A stretch of DNA of 64,000 nt from Blastomussa wellsi (taxonomy: Eukaryota; Cnidaria; Anthozoa; Scleractinia; Plerogyridae), in contig OX393568.1 of assembly GCA_947652115.1 (NCBI GenBank), positions 9,011,887-9,075,886 on the forward strand, given 5' to 3'. Position 1 is the stretch's first letter; each line of letters begins with the position of its first letter. Position numbers and translations under genes: made by a program. The notes beneath the pieces are model-generated. The model worked only from the letters and a program-made list of their open reading frames with translations, was not told where the DNA came from and did not search any database. Shown one piece after another: positions 1 to 6,966 of the stretch.

Positions 1-449
1 ACAGTTTTGACCCAGGCCTCCAGATTTTTCTCCCCTTCTTTTTGTTTGTCGTACACGTTCTTTACTTTTTGTATGAGCTGCTGCACTTGTTGGTATTTTT
101 GCTCATCCACAATTTCGCCTTGTTCCAGTGTTTGTTTCAGCTCTTCGGTCAAGGCATCTGTCTTCTTCCTCAGTCTCAACTGAGATTTGACTTTTTCCAC
201 TCCCTGCATCAACAAGACAGCATTTTCACTGCATGCTTTGTTGCATGCGCTCTCCTCGTCATCTGTCATGGACTCTGCGTTGGTGATCAGCGAATTGGCA
301 TCGCTTGCCGTTGACTCTGCATCGTCGTCGTCTTCTTCCCATGCGGGCGTCAACACCAGCGTTCCTTTTTCTTTGTATATGTCTTCTTTGTCTATGTCTT
401 CCACCCAGTCTTTCCCTGATGTTGTTTCTTTCGCCCACTCGTCTGACAT
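1..449 (-). CDS. Acidic coiled-coil protein, cut by the window edge (3' part missing)
   Basis: A leftward reading frame starts at an ATG at 449 and stays open for 149 codons to base 1, so its C-terminus is outside the window. The first half is rich in Asp/Glu (a GEEDDDD-like acidic run about residue 40) and Thr/Ser. The second half is rich in Lys, Glu and Gln with heptad-like spacing, so a coiled coil is likely. No known domain is recognised. A TATA box lies about 50 bases upstream on the same strand, back to back with the promoter of the RING cassette array. It shows that the viral element continues to the left. Function unknown. Confidence 0.7.
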   Translation of the reverse strand, partial: MSDEWAKETTSGKDWVEDIDKEDIYKEKGTLVLTPAWEEDDDDAESTASDANSLITNAESMTDDEESACNKACSENAVLLMQGVEKVKSQLRLRKKTDALTEELKQTLEQGEIVDEQKYQQVQQLIQKVKNVYDKQKEGEKNLEAWVKT

Positions 450-497
450 GTTTATCTCTGCTCGATTTGAGTTGATGTATCCACTGTGCTTGCGTTC

Positions 498-506
498 TTT
501 ATATAG
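498..506 (-). promoter_or_regulatory. TATA box of the leftward gene at 1-449
   Basis: Read on the minus strand the site is CTATATAAA, about 50 bases upstream of the ATG at 449. It forms a divergent promoter region with the rightward TATA box at 600-606. Confidence 0.55.
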
Positions 507-524
507 TTGTTGCGATGACGTATT

Positions 525-607
525 TTGTCACGTGGAGGGTGGGTGGGGGTGGGGGGTATCCCCCCTTTTCATTAACCAATCAGGAACCAGCTCCTGGCCT
601 ATATAAG
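525..607 (+). promoter_or_regulatory. Promoter of RING cassette array (palindrome, CCAAT box, TATA box)
   Basis: In order: GTCACGTG (E-box-like) near 528, a G6-TAT-C6 palindrome at 551-565, ACCAATCAGG (CCAAT box) near 574-583, and TATATAAG at 600-607. The ATG follows at 638, so the 5' leader must be very short. The same string of elements, almost base for base, is repeated at 15190-15274 in front of the second cassette array. This implies that both arrays answer to the same factors. Confidence 0.75.
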
Positions 608-637
608 TGGAGACCTGACTTTGTTTGTTTGTTTGCG

Positions 638-1374
638 ATGGCGTTGCCTAGAAGGAGTCGACGATTGGCAGGACTTGAACCGGAGAAAGAGATGTATAGT
701 GACATTTGTTTTATTTGTTTGTTGCCCCTCGATGTCGGTTCGTTGTCGAATTGCAAGGCGTTGGACTGTTGCGGTAAATTCATTCATAAGAGATGTCATG
801 AGAATTTTAGTGCTCGTCCTCGCGTGGCTTGTGGGCATTGTCGGAAACCGATTCTTTGTGCGTCCGATGAATCGCCGGAAGACCCTGAGCAGCATGCAGA
901 GATGGCCCTGCGACGCATCGAACTTTATCGTCGGGAGCGACTTTATCGTTCGTTCCATGCACCTGGAACTGTGTCTTACACCATGGTGAGTATTAGTTGT
1001 GGTGGTGGAGCGCAAAGAATTGTGGGATTGATTGTTTTTTTTTTGTTGTTTTGCAGATACCTCATCCATTTGACGAGGATATTTGGTTGAAGTTATTAGA
1101 GATAGCGGAGCAAATTGTTAACAATAGACACTTGATTGATCGCCATCACCGTGTTGTGATCAGAGGAGAAGTTTACTCGTACCACGAGTTGGATGCGACG
1201 GATGAACTATACATCGAGGAAATTTTGCGTAGGTTTTTTACTTTTTGTATTTTTCATCCGCGATTTATTCGTCGGTATGGGTTTATTCGCACCGTGTGTT
1301 TTCATTTGAATTATTGTTTTTTGGAGAGTGCCGCGTTTTTGTTTTGTAGTAATATGAGTTGGGTATTATTATAG
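638..1374 (+). CDS. RING-finger leader protein, read-through form with cassette 1
   Basis: Exon 1 is 638-985 (116 codons). It carries a RING-type cluster: CFIC near residue 25, then CCGKFIHKRC and CGHCRKP by about residue 74, matching Cx2C ... CxxxxHxxC ... Cx2C. A 71-base intron (986-1056, GTGAGT ... TTTGCAG) joins in phase 0 to exon 2 at 1057. Exon 2 has a constant part, 1057-1228, with a GCGTAGGT donor at 1228/1229. Unspliced at that donor, it reads on to a stop at 1372-1374. The reading gives 221 residues. RING proteins usually act as ubiquitin E3 ligases. The finger and intron are seen; ligase activity is inferred. No ATG further upstream is likely because the TATA box lies at 600. Confidence 0.72.
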
Positions 1375-1418
1375 TTCGGATCATATGTGGTGATTATTTT
1401 CGTTTGTTGTTTTTTTAG

Positions 1419-1573
1419 GTAATTTTATAGCTGAAGAATTGTTAATGGCAGAGAGATATTGCACTGATTTTGTTTTTGAATGTAATTATTCGAGTTATTT
1501 TGATTTTGACTTTTACGAGTGTGATTCTGTTATTTTTTTTGAATCGTTTTATTTTCAATATCGGAGATTGTAA
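1419..1573 (+). CDS. Alternative C-terminal cassette 2 of RING array
   Basis: A pyrimidine tract and TTTTTTAG end at 1418. The following exon is open for 50 codons only if one base is supplied from upstream, which is exactly the phase left by the donor at 1228. The stop is at 1571-1573. The cassette begins with an Asn-Phe pair and is rich in Phe, Tyr, Cys and acidic residues. It has no ATG near its start, so it is best explained as an alternative terminal exon rather than as its own gene. Function unknown. Confidence 0.55.
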
Positions 1574-1595
1574 CCGTTGTCTCTCGTTTTCCTAG

Positions 1596-1804
1596 GTGGT
1601 TTTGTGCGTCACATATGTTTTAATAGATTTCGTACTGCGTCTATTGTGATTGACTTTGTTTGGCATAGAGAGTTTACACCGTGGTTGACTGATGAAAGAC
1701 GACATGAATATGTGATTGAAATGTATCGTTTGCGTGTTAGTTTCATTCCCGAAGAAGACGTGTGGGTTTATGAACGCACTCCCTTTGATCTTTTTCTTAG
1801 GTGA
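1596..1804 (+). CDS. Alternative C-terminal cassette 3 of RING array
   Basis: The acceptor TTTTCCTAG ends at 1595. The exon reads in the same phase as cassette 2 for 68 codons. It begins Gly-Phe-Val and contains the aromatic core VIDFVWHREF. Its stop codon (1802-1804) overlaps the acceptor of cassette 4, so the cassettes are packed with no spare bases. It shares with its neighbours the pattern x-F-(V/I/M) at the start and a later run of hydrophobic and aromatic residues, so they are probably diverged duplicates. Confidence 0.55.
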
Positions 1805-1979
1805 TTTTGTGCAAATGGTTTGCGATAGAAGATTTCCACTTGATTATTTTGATTTTCAATTTACATGGATGGATGGAATGGATGGAATTTTTGGATGGAT
1901 TGAATTTTTTCCTACCGATGTTCTTTTTTTCCGTTCTCTGCGTCATATTTGGCGTATGAGAGAACCATTTAGATTGTGA
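1801..1979 (+). CDS. Alternative C-terminal cassette 4 of RING array
   Basis: The acceptor TTTTTCTTAG ends at 1800. The exon is open for 58 codons in the shared phase and stops at 1977-1979. It begins Asp-Phe-Val. It is rich in aromatic residues (FDFQFTW, WIEFF) and ends in a basic tail. Its first bases overlap the stop of cassette 3. Function unknown. Confidence 0.55.
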
Positions 1980-2010
1980 GAGGCAATTTGGTTTGTTTTT
2001 TTCGTTGTAG

Positions 2011-2195
2011 GTCATTTTATGAACACTGTGTTGCTTGGAAGATTGCAGTCTTTCAATATTGTATTTGAAATTCAATACTATGATCGATTTCGTTATATCA
2101 ATTTCATTTTTGGTTTTCCTATTTTACCTGTTACATTATTTTATGCTAAAATAACTTGGTACGAATGGATGCGAAGACGAGACACGCAATGGTAG
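2011..2195 (+). CDS. Alternative C-terminal cassette 5 of RING array
   Basis: The acceptor TTTTTTCGTTGTAG ends at 2010. The exon reads in the shared phase for 60 codons to a TAG at 2193-2195, followed by more in-frame TAG triplets. It begins His-Phe-Met and holds an aromatic core like those of the other cassettes. It is absent from simple ATG-based gene calls because its frame opens only through the splice junction. No clear poly(A) signal is seen before the convergent phospholipase gene at 2240. Confidence 0.5.
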
Positions 2196-2239
2196 TAGTA
2201 GTAGTTTTTTAATGAAATTGTGTAAAGTTACAACAAAGA

Positions 2240-2578
2240 TTAAAGATGAAGTTTCAACTTAACTTGTATGATTTTTTTGACAATCCTTTCTGTTATGGTC
2301 TTGCGTCCGGGTAACTTATTGATTGCTTTTATCATCTTTTTGTCTGCTTTCCATTTGTCTTTTAAAGTCTTTGCATGATTGTAATCGATGTCGTGTTGTT
2401 TGGCAATTCTGTCCAGTCGATTGATTCCCTTGTCACCTCGTTTCAATCTCTTGGCTAAATGAGTACCGGGTCCCATGAACTGATAACCAGGCCAGTGAAA
2501 TTCTATTCCGATCTTGCCTAATAAACTTTGAATGTCAAATCCTCCTTTTGCGTTAGTCCTCGTCGTCATCGTCGTCAT
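2240..2578 (-). CDS. Parvovirus-type phospholipase A2 domain protein
   Basis: This 112-residue protein contains WPGYQFMGPGTH (a calcium-binding-loop-like GPG) near residue 34 and DRIAKQHDIDYN (the catalytic His-Asp pair HDxxY) near residue 61. Both are typical of the viral phospholipase A2 family known from parvovirus VP1 N-termini and reported in some adintoviruses. In that family the enzyme acts on endosomal membranes during particle uptake. The C-terminus is basic and amphipathic. It is the last gene of the leftward block and its start overlaps the gene upstream by 26 bases. Confidence 0.8.
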   Translation of the reverse strand: MTTMTTRTNAKGGFDIQSLLGKIGIEFHWPGYQFMGPGTHLAKRLKRGDKGINRLDRIAKQHDIDYNHAKTLKDKWKADKKMIKAINKLPGRKTITERIVKKIIQVKLKLHL

Positions 2579-3242
2579 CGTCGTCGTAGTCTAAGGGTCT
2601 GCGTAGTTTTTTTCCTTTGGCCCAATCTTGCCAACCAGGTCCAGGTTTTAACTTTTCTGCTTCGGTTTTTCTTCTTCTTTTTGGTGGCTCTTCATCCTCC
2701 TCCTCCTCATCATCATCCTCGTCGTCGTCGTATGCGGTAGCTGCCTTTGCACTTAGTTTTTCTTTGATTTTTTCGAATCTTTTTTTCAATTCTTTTGCTT
2801 TTTTTGTTATTGCAGGCACGGGAGTGGAAGGTTCCATTTTTGGTTCCTTTTTTGGTTCCTTTTTTGGTTCCTTTTTGATTGCTTGTACAGCAGGTGTTTT
2901 CTTTGTGCTTTTGATGACTTGTTTCAGTAGGTTTTCCAAAGGGGTGTATAACAAGGCGTCTTCGTCGTCGTCGTCGTCATCTTCCCCTGTGGCTGATGCG
3001 GGTCCCGCCCGCAAAGGACCTTGTCTGATTTTTTTGGTTAACCGTCCTATTTCTCTTGCCATTGGTTTGATTTTTTTGACGGCGATAGCTGGAGGAATGC
3101 GTTTGGATTGAGAGATGAGTTGTTTTTCTGCAGACATGCGAGCCGCTTTTTTTAACAGAGCACTCTCTGTCAATTTGCCTTTGTAATGATTTGTCAGTTT
3201 ATCCATCTCGTTGGCAGGCACCATTATTACTTCTTCCGTCAT
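2553..3242 (-). CDS. Highly charged protein with acidic runs and Lys-Glu-Pro repeats
   Basis: This 229-residue protein has three acidic blocks (about residues 87-94, 170-185 and the extreme C-terminus) separated by basic regions. It has a short tandem repeat KKEP near residue 125 and a PGPGWQDWAKGKK stretch near the end. Such alternating charge suggests binding to DNA or to basic core proteins, but no family is recognised. The start overlaps the previous gene by 44 bases and the end overlaps the phospholipase gene by 26 bases. Confidence 0.7.
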   Translation of the reverse strand: MTEEVIMVPANEMDKLTNHYKGKLTESALLKKAARMSAEKQLISQSKRIPPAIAVKKIKPMAREIGRLTKKIRQGPLRAGPASATGEDDDDDDEDALLYTPLENLLKQVIKSTKKTPAVQAIKKEPKKEPKKEPKMEPSTPVPAITKKAKELKKRFEKIKEKLSAKAATAYDDDEDDDEEEEDEEPPKRRRKTEAEKLKPGPGWQDWAKGKKLRRPLDYDDDDDDDDED

Positions 3243-3591
3243 TTTCGTAGTGTTGCTTTAATAAGTCCTCGTAACAGGTTTGCCAGTGGATTGCTTCTTC
3301 CTCCAAGTCTTTGATTTCTTTCTTCCAATTTCGTCTTGCTTCGTTGCACTCGTTGCACAAAGTGACCGTTTTGCCTGGTGGTGTGTTGACTCTTATATCT
3401 TGGCAGGTCGGGCACTTCCTTTCGTCGTTGTATTTGTATGCCAAATGCTCTTGCAAGAGTTTGTCGTGGGTTTTATGGCAATGGTCGATCGTTTCTTGCA
3501 ATTCCACGTTCCTGTCATTGGCTTCTTTCAATAATTTGACGAGCATGGTGTTGGTTTCGTGTAACGCGCTTATCCTTTTTTGCATCGACAT
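3199..3591 (-). CDS. Coiled-coil protein with a four-cysteine zinc knuckle
   Basis: This 130-residue protein starts with a long helical, Leu/Glu/Lys-rich segment (about residues 5-50, likely coiled coil). It continues with CPTCQD ... CNEC (about residues 60-82), a Cx2C-Cx2C zinc-binding pattern, and then a second helical stretch. The role is unknown; a small scaffold or assembly protein is possible. A second ATG six bases downstream could also be the start. Confidence 0.68.
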   Translation of the reverse strand: MSMQKRISALHETNTMLVKLLKEANDRNVELQETIDHCHKTHDKLLQEHLAYKYNDERKCPTCQDIRVNTPPGKTVTLCNECNEARRNWKKEIKDLEEEAIHWQTCYEDLLKQHYENDGRSNNGACQRDG

Positions 3592-3896
3592 GCTTTGAAA
3601 GTGTCTCGTAAACCTGACCAGAATCCTTCTCCCGTTTGAGTTAGCAGATGTTCTCTTCGTCGCTTCACCGAGTTTTTGCGTTTCCCTATTTCTCGCAACT
3701 TTGTTTTATACCTTCCCAGTTTCTTGACCAGTGAGGGTGACACGGGAATGTTCTTTTTTAGGAGATTCAAGACCATTTCGCTGACAGCGTTGATTTGATC
3801 TGAATTGGCGTGCGTTAACATATCTTGCCGTTTGTATCGATTGCTTTCGTTGAGTATGCTTTCCAAGAAAGGTCTTTGACGTATTATCCTCTTCAT
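3570..3896 (-). CDS. Conserved small basic Polinton-type protein (NAVSEMVLNLL family)
   Basis: Starting from the ATG at 3896 the protein has 108 residues. That ATG overlaps the stop of the previous gene in ATGA. It contains NAVSEMVLNLLKKNIPV, then a Lys/Arg-rich stretch and a final LLTQTGEGFW segment. This helical, basic layout with a Gly-rich C-terminal hydrophobic end recurs in Polinton/adintovirus gene sets. The Gly-x-Gly-Phe segment may be a cleavage site of the element's own protease. Its role in the particle is not established. Confidence 0.7.
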   Translation of the reverse strand: MKRIIRQRPFLESILNESNRYKRQDMLTHANSDQINAVSEMVLNLLKKNIPVSPSLVKKLGRYKTKLREIGKRKNSVKRRREHLLTQTGEGFWSGLRDTFKACRCKKG

Positions 3897-4078
3897 ACTT
3901 CCCACGGTGCTGCGCGTCGATTATAACTGCCAGTGACGCCTAATGCTCCCATCCTCTTATACCTTTTATCTTTTCCTAATTTGTAACCTATTTTGGCTGC
4001 GCTTGCGAGTATGGATAGTAGTCCTCCTCCACGCTGCTTCCTTCTTCTTCTTCTTTTTCGTTTGTTTGCTCTCTTCAT
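3893..4078 (-). CDS. Small arginine-rich protein with RGGG motif and hydrophobic helix
   Basis: This 61-residue protein begins with a run of Lys/Arg (RKRRRRRKQRGGG) followed by a hydrophobic segment LLSILASAAKIG. The Arg-run plus GG plus hydrophobic helix resembles adenovirus-like core and membrane-active minor capsid precursors, where the protease cuts at GG. Start and stop overlap the neighbours by ATGA. It is too short for a firm family assignment. Confidence 0.6.
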   Translation of the reverse strand: MKRANKRKRRRRRKQRGGGLLSILASAAKIGYKLGKDKRYKRMGALGVTGSYNRRAAPWEV

Positions 4079-4287
4079 TGTCGTCGTCGTCGTCGTCGTC
4101 TTCGGGTTTGAGATGTCAATCCTTTTCTCACACCGTGATCCACTGCACCTTGTAAGGCACCTAACGCTGCTGACTTTGCTAATGCTTTACCTCCACTGAT
4201 CAAAACTGGAAGAAGTGATGCTAGCGCTGATGCACCTCCTCGTTGACTTATTCTTCGTCTTCTTCTTCGCACTGTCCGTCTGGCCAT
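4075..4287 (-). CDS. Small arginine-rich protein with RGG motif and hydrophobic centre
   Basis: The ATG at 4287 is preferred: it gives 70 residues and a 40-base overlap with the gene before it. A longer form from 4371 is possible but would lie deeply inside the upstream gene. The layout is Arg run, QRGGAS, a small-residue hydrophobic segment (LASLLPVLISGG, LAKSAALGAL) and a C-terminal run of eight Arg. It looks like a sister of the 61-residue protein next door. A DNA-condensing or membrane-active virion component is likely by analogy. Confidence 0.6.
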   Translation of the reverse strand: MARRTVRRRRRRISQRGGASALASLLPVLISGGKALAKSAALGALQGAVDHGVRKGLTSQTRRRRRRRRQ

Positions 4288-4775
4288 CGCGACATGAACT
4301 GATGCTCGTGTTGTTGTGGGCATGCTTTTATGCTCTCTCGGAAGTTGCGACGTTCGTAGTCTCTCACGCATTTGTCTGAGACGGGTGGAGCGAAATCCGT
4401 GATCGTGTCGTCTAGGATTTGCATCTTGATCAAGAATCCGTCCAATTCATCTATCTTGAGACCGCGTGCGTAGGTTCTCAATTCGATCAACGTTTTGTCG
4501 TAGGTGGTGTAAGCGAAACGACACATGTCGACTTTGAAAGAAAACTTTTTGAAATCATTCCATCCTTTGATTATGGTGCCTGCTGCCGACAAACACGCGG
4601 TCACGATGGTGTTTTGCAATACGGATCCGACGACTATCCCTGCTGCCACCACGAGCAAAGCCAATCCGTTCAAACATGCGTGATACCATTTGAAATGATA
4701 AAACATTTGTCGATGACACCACCACTGCTTGTGGTAAAAAGCAAATAATTCATCCAACTTGCGAGATACTTCCAT
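4248..4775 (-). CDS. Two-helix membrane protein (SLATT-like) of Polinton type
   Basis: This 175-residue protein has an aromatic N-terminal segment (WWCHRQMFYHFKWYH), then two hydrophobic segments at about residues 35-53 and 55-70 (LALLVVAAGIVVGSVL; TACLSAAGTII). These are followed by a helical region FAYTTYDKTLIELRTYARG and an acidic tail. The order matches the SLATT-like membrane proteins often found in cnidarian Polinton-type elements. It probably sits in a membrane; partner and function are unknown. It starts four bases after the stop of the gene before it. Confidence 0.65.
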   Translation of the reverse strand: MEVSRKLDELFAFYHKQWWCHRQMFYHFKWYHACLNGLALLVVAAGIVVGSVLQNTIVTACLSAAGTIIKGWNDFKKFSFKVDMCRFAYTTYDKTLIELRTYARGLKIDELDGFLIKMQILDDTITDFAPPVSDKCVRDYERRNFRESIKACPQQHEHQFMSRWPDGQCEEEDEE

Positions 4776-4779
4776 GTTT

Positions 4780-5439
4780 TCAATTGCTGACTCTCGTCGA
4801 AGTGCGACGTACGGCAGGTCTACCGCCGTCTTTGTATGTTGTTGTTATGGTATTGGTGGTTGTGATACCCGCGATTCTTCTTCCAGAAGCAGTTTGTTGT
4901 TGATCGTTGAGTAAAATCTGCAATTGTCTTTGTAAATCGTCTTGATCCATTCGTGTTACTCTGCGTGGAGCATCTGGTGAAGCAAGTGACGAAGGTGGTG
5001 TGCTGCTGACGTCACTTCTGTTGCGTGGTGTTTTACCAATGCTTCTCAAATATCGTCTGCTGGGTGGAGGTTGTGATGGGCGTCTTGGAGTTGTTGTTTT
5101 GTAAGCTGCGGTTGTTGTTCTTCTGCCAGTGGGAGTTCGTGGAGCGGGCGAGGTGCTGCTTCCTACACCCACTGAAGTTCTTGACACATCGGACGATCGA
5201 GGTGTGGATGTGCCTACACCTGGTGCTGCTGGTGCAGCTGGTGCTGGTTGTCCGATTGCTTCGGCAAGCGTTTGATTGAAAGGTGAGAGCTCCAAGAGGA
5301 GTTCTGAAGGATCCAAGATTTGTTGCGGATCGAGTTCGAATTGCTGCAGAATCCCCGAATCGCTACCAAGGGGTGATGTATCCATCATGGCCAGTTGAAT
5401 GAGATCGGGTGAACTTCCTACTCCGATGTTGCTGGCCAT
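4780..5439 (-). CDS. Low-complexity Pro/Ser/Thr-rich protein, unknown
   Basis: A 219-residue protein. The N-terminal 60 residues are acidic and hydrophobic (PSELLLELSPFNQTL). A long Pro/Ala/Ser/Thr/Arg-rich low-complexity middle follows, then a Gln-rich helical segment DLQRQLQILLNDQQQ and a Thr-rich tail. It is probably disordered. No family is recognised; the position after the packaging ATPase suggests a virion or assembly role. The start overlaps the previous gene by 77 bases, the largest overlap in the block. Confidence 0.62.
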   Translation of the reverse strand: MASNIGVGSSPDLIQLAMMDTSPLGSDSGILQQFELDPQQILDPSELLLELSPFNQTLAEAIGQPAPAAPAAPGVGTSTPRSSDVSRTSVGVGSSTSPAPRTPTGRRTTTAAYKTTTPRRPSQPPPSRRYLRSIGKTPRNRSDVSSTPPSSLASPDAPRRVTRMDQDDLQRQLQILLNDQQQTASGRRIAGITTTNTITTTYKDGGRPAVRRTSTRVSN

Positions 5440-5701
5440 ATTTTTTTACCGCTGGCTTTCTTGTCGTCCACGGGTGACGTTTGGCTCTCTCTTCCAACGT
5501 TTGAATTAATTCTCTGAAGTACGTCTCGTTATATGCAGTTACGATATCCCACACTTGTTCCCGCGTTTTACAGTTTTCTACTATTCGTTTCATGGTGTCG
5601 TGATCTTCTTGTATCAATTTTTCCGTGATTAATTCGTCATTGGCCATCTTGTGTAATTCTTTTCGGCACAAGTACCGAAATCTATTCCATTCACGAGTCA
5701 T
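5363..5701 (-). CDS. Small helical protein of unknown function
   Basis: This 112-residue protein starts at an ATG overlapping the ATPase stop by 11 bases. It is predicted helical and charged (KELHKMANDELITEKLIQED) with a basic, His/Ser/Arg-rich tail. No motif is recognised. Confidence 0.62.
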   Translation of the reverse strand: MTREWNRFRYLCRKELHKMANDELITEKLIQEDHDTMKRIVENCKTREQVWDIVTAYNETYFRELIQTLEERAKRHPWTTRKPAVKKYGQQHRSRKFTRSHSTGHDGYITPW

Positions 5702-6347
5702 TGTTGAACTGATAACATCGCATGTATCCTTCTTCTTTTAACAAGTGACTCATGATGCGACAATCGTCTGGGCTGGCAGGATGTAAATCTAACATCATGT
5801 ATCCAAACGGTCGATCTGTCACGCGTCTGAATCGTTCTTGTACCTCTTTCCAGCGTGTAGGAAAAGATTGAAGTAATAGATTCCGGAACCCTAATTGATC
5901 ACGAGGATTTTTAAAAGCCACGATGTAATGTACATTGCGTGAAATGCTCTTTGCGTATTTTCCAGGAGGGAACATGTCTTGACATAAGTATATTACCGTG
6001 ATGTTTCGATGATGGGAATGTTTTGTGAACAAATCCAATACGCGTTTGTCGTTTCCTCCTTCTTCCATCAAATCGTCCATCACGAGTACACCTCCTTTTG
6101 GAAACCATTTTCGTAAATCTTCCGAATCGGGTATTCCTTCGTGAAACGCAATTCCTTGTTTTTTTATCTTGTTGAATCCATCTTGCCACGCACCGTAACA
6201 ATAATGAATCTGGTCGGGCGATTTTTCGAACAGGTTTCGATTGTTTGTCAGAAGTTTGCTGGTGAACACTGTTTTTCCACATCCTGAAGGTCCGACGATC
6301 AATATGCTGGAAGGGGTGCGAAATCTGAATGCTTCTCGTTGTTCCAT
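5691..6347 (-). CDS. FtsK/A32-type genome-packaging ATPase
   Basis: This 218-residue protein has a Walker A motif VGPSGCGKTVFTSKLL (residues about 18-33) and a Walker B motif VLVMDDLMEE (about 86-95). A later NITVIYLCQD segment fits the sensor region. This compact FtsK/HerA-superfamily form is the standard packaging ATPase of Polintons, adintoviruses and virophages and drives DNA into preformed capsids. It begins a new transcript: a TATA-like stretch and the poly(A) signal of the upstream gene group lie in the 49-base gap before it. Confidence 0.88.
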   Translation of the reverse strand: MEQREAFRFRTPSSILIVGPSGCGKTVFTSKLLTNNRNLFEKSPDQIHYCYGAWQDGFNKIKKQGIAFHEGIPDSEDLRKWFPKGGVLVMDDLMEEGGNDKRVLDLFTKHSHHRNITVIYLCQDMFPPGKYAKSISRNVHYIVAFKNPRDQLGFRNLLLQSFPTRWKEVQERFRRVTDRPFGYMMLDLHPASPDDCRIMSHLLKEEGYMRCYQFNNDS

Positions 6348-6378
6348 CGTCTCACAATGAAAAAAAACGCGTTTGTGT

Positions 6379-6396
6379 TAATATATATGTTTTATT
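6379..6396 (-). promoter_or_regulatory. Poly(A) signal of the capsid/protease transcript next to a TATA-like element for the ATPase
   Basis: On the minus strand AATAAA (6390-6395) is followed at once by CATATATATTAAC (about 6379-6390). This is the only real gap within the long leftward block, so it probably separates an upstream integrase-capsid-protease unit from the downstream ATPase-phospholipase unit. Confidence 0.5.
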
Positions 6397-6966
6397 TCAC
6401 AACAAATCTCTTACACCGCTTCCGCGGGAGCTGATACCATTTTGTTTAAAGGGTCTTTTGCAGACTTCGTGCCATTTCAGTTGTTTGACAATCAAAGCTT
6501 TTAACATTTGACCCACTTTGTGATCGTTGGCGACGTAATCGTGTTTCGAAAATTGATTCACAAATTCTTGCATAGTTTTTCCCCTGGCTTTGGCTTTCAA
6601 ATACATCAAGGCGTAATCGCCACAACTTTGACTGAATGGGGACTGTAAACTTTGTTTATTGTTTATCACGTATTTCCAATGTTTGTCTAACCATGCTTGT
6701 ATAGGTTGTGTGGTGCGATAACTGTTCAATGGTAAAGCGTAACTGTCCATCACTTCGCACACGTTTCCTTTGGTCCATATACTTATCCAATGTCGACCTG
6801 GTTTGTCCTGCGGATCTGTGTTGACGATGTAACCTTGTGAAATGTCTTTGCGTGGTTTCTTGGGTAAGAGATCGCAAGCCACTGTCCCGTGAAAGTAGGG
6901 TTTGAGGATGGGATCGGTTTCGGCCAAATGATCCAATTGAACGTTGTTCAAAGTGACCCTTTCCAT
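6397..6966 (-). CDS. Adenain-like cysteine protease (maturation protease)
   Basis: This 189-residue protein carries the Ulp1/adenain triad in order: GRHWISIW (His, about residue 58), VMDSYALP (Asp, about 72) and SQSCGDYALMYLK (Cys, about 114), with a Gln just before the Cys. Such proteases mature capsid and core precursors in adenoviruses and Polinton-like elements. Its ATG overlaps the capsid stop by one base (TAATG). The small GG-motif proteins of this block are its likely substrates. Confidence 0.87.
   Translation of the reverse strand: MERVTLNNVQLDHLAETDPILKPYFHGTVACDLLPKKPRKDISQGYIVNTDPQDKPGRHWISIWTKGNVCEVMDSYALPLNSYRTTQPIQAWLDKHWKYVINNKQSLQSPFSQSCGDYALMYLKAKARGKTMQEFVNQFSKHDYVANDHKVGQMLKALIVKQLKWHEVCKRPFKQNGISSRGSGVRDLL

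Noticed and set aside
2528..3111. Rightward frames full of Ser and Phe
   Set aside because: They mirror the acidic and Lys-rich codons of the leftward charged protein and have no independent support.
4287..4371. Longer start of the 70-residue Arg-rich protein at 4371
   Set aside because: It would overlap the upstream gene by 124 bases. The start at 4287 gives the overlap length and the Arg-run layout of its neighbours.
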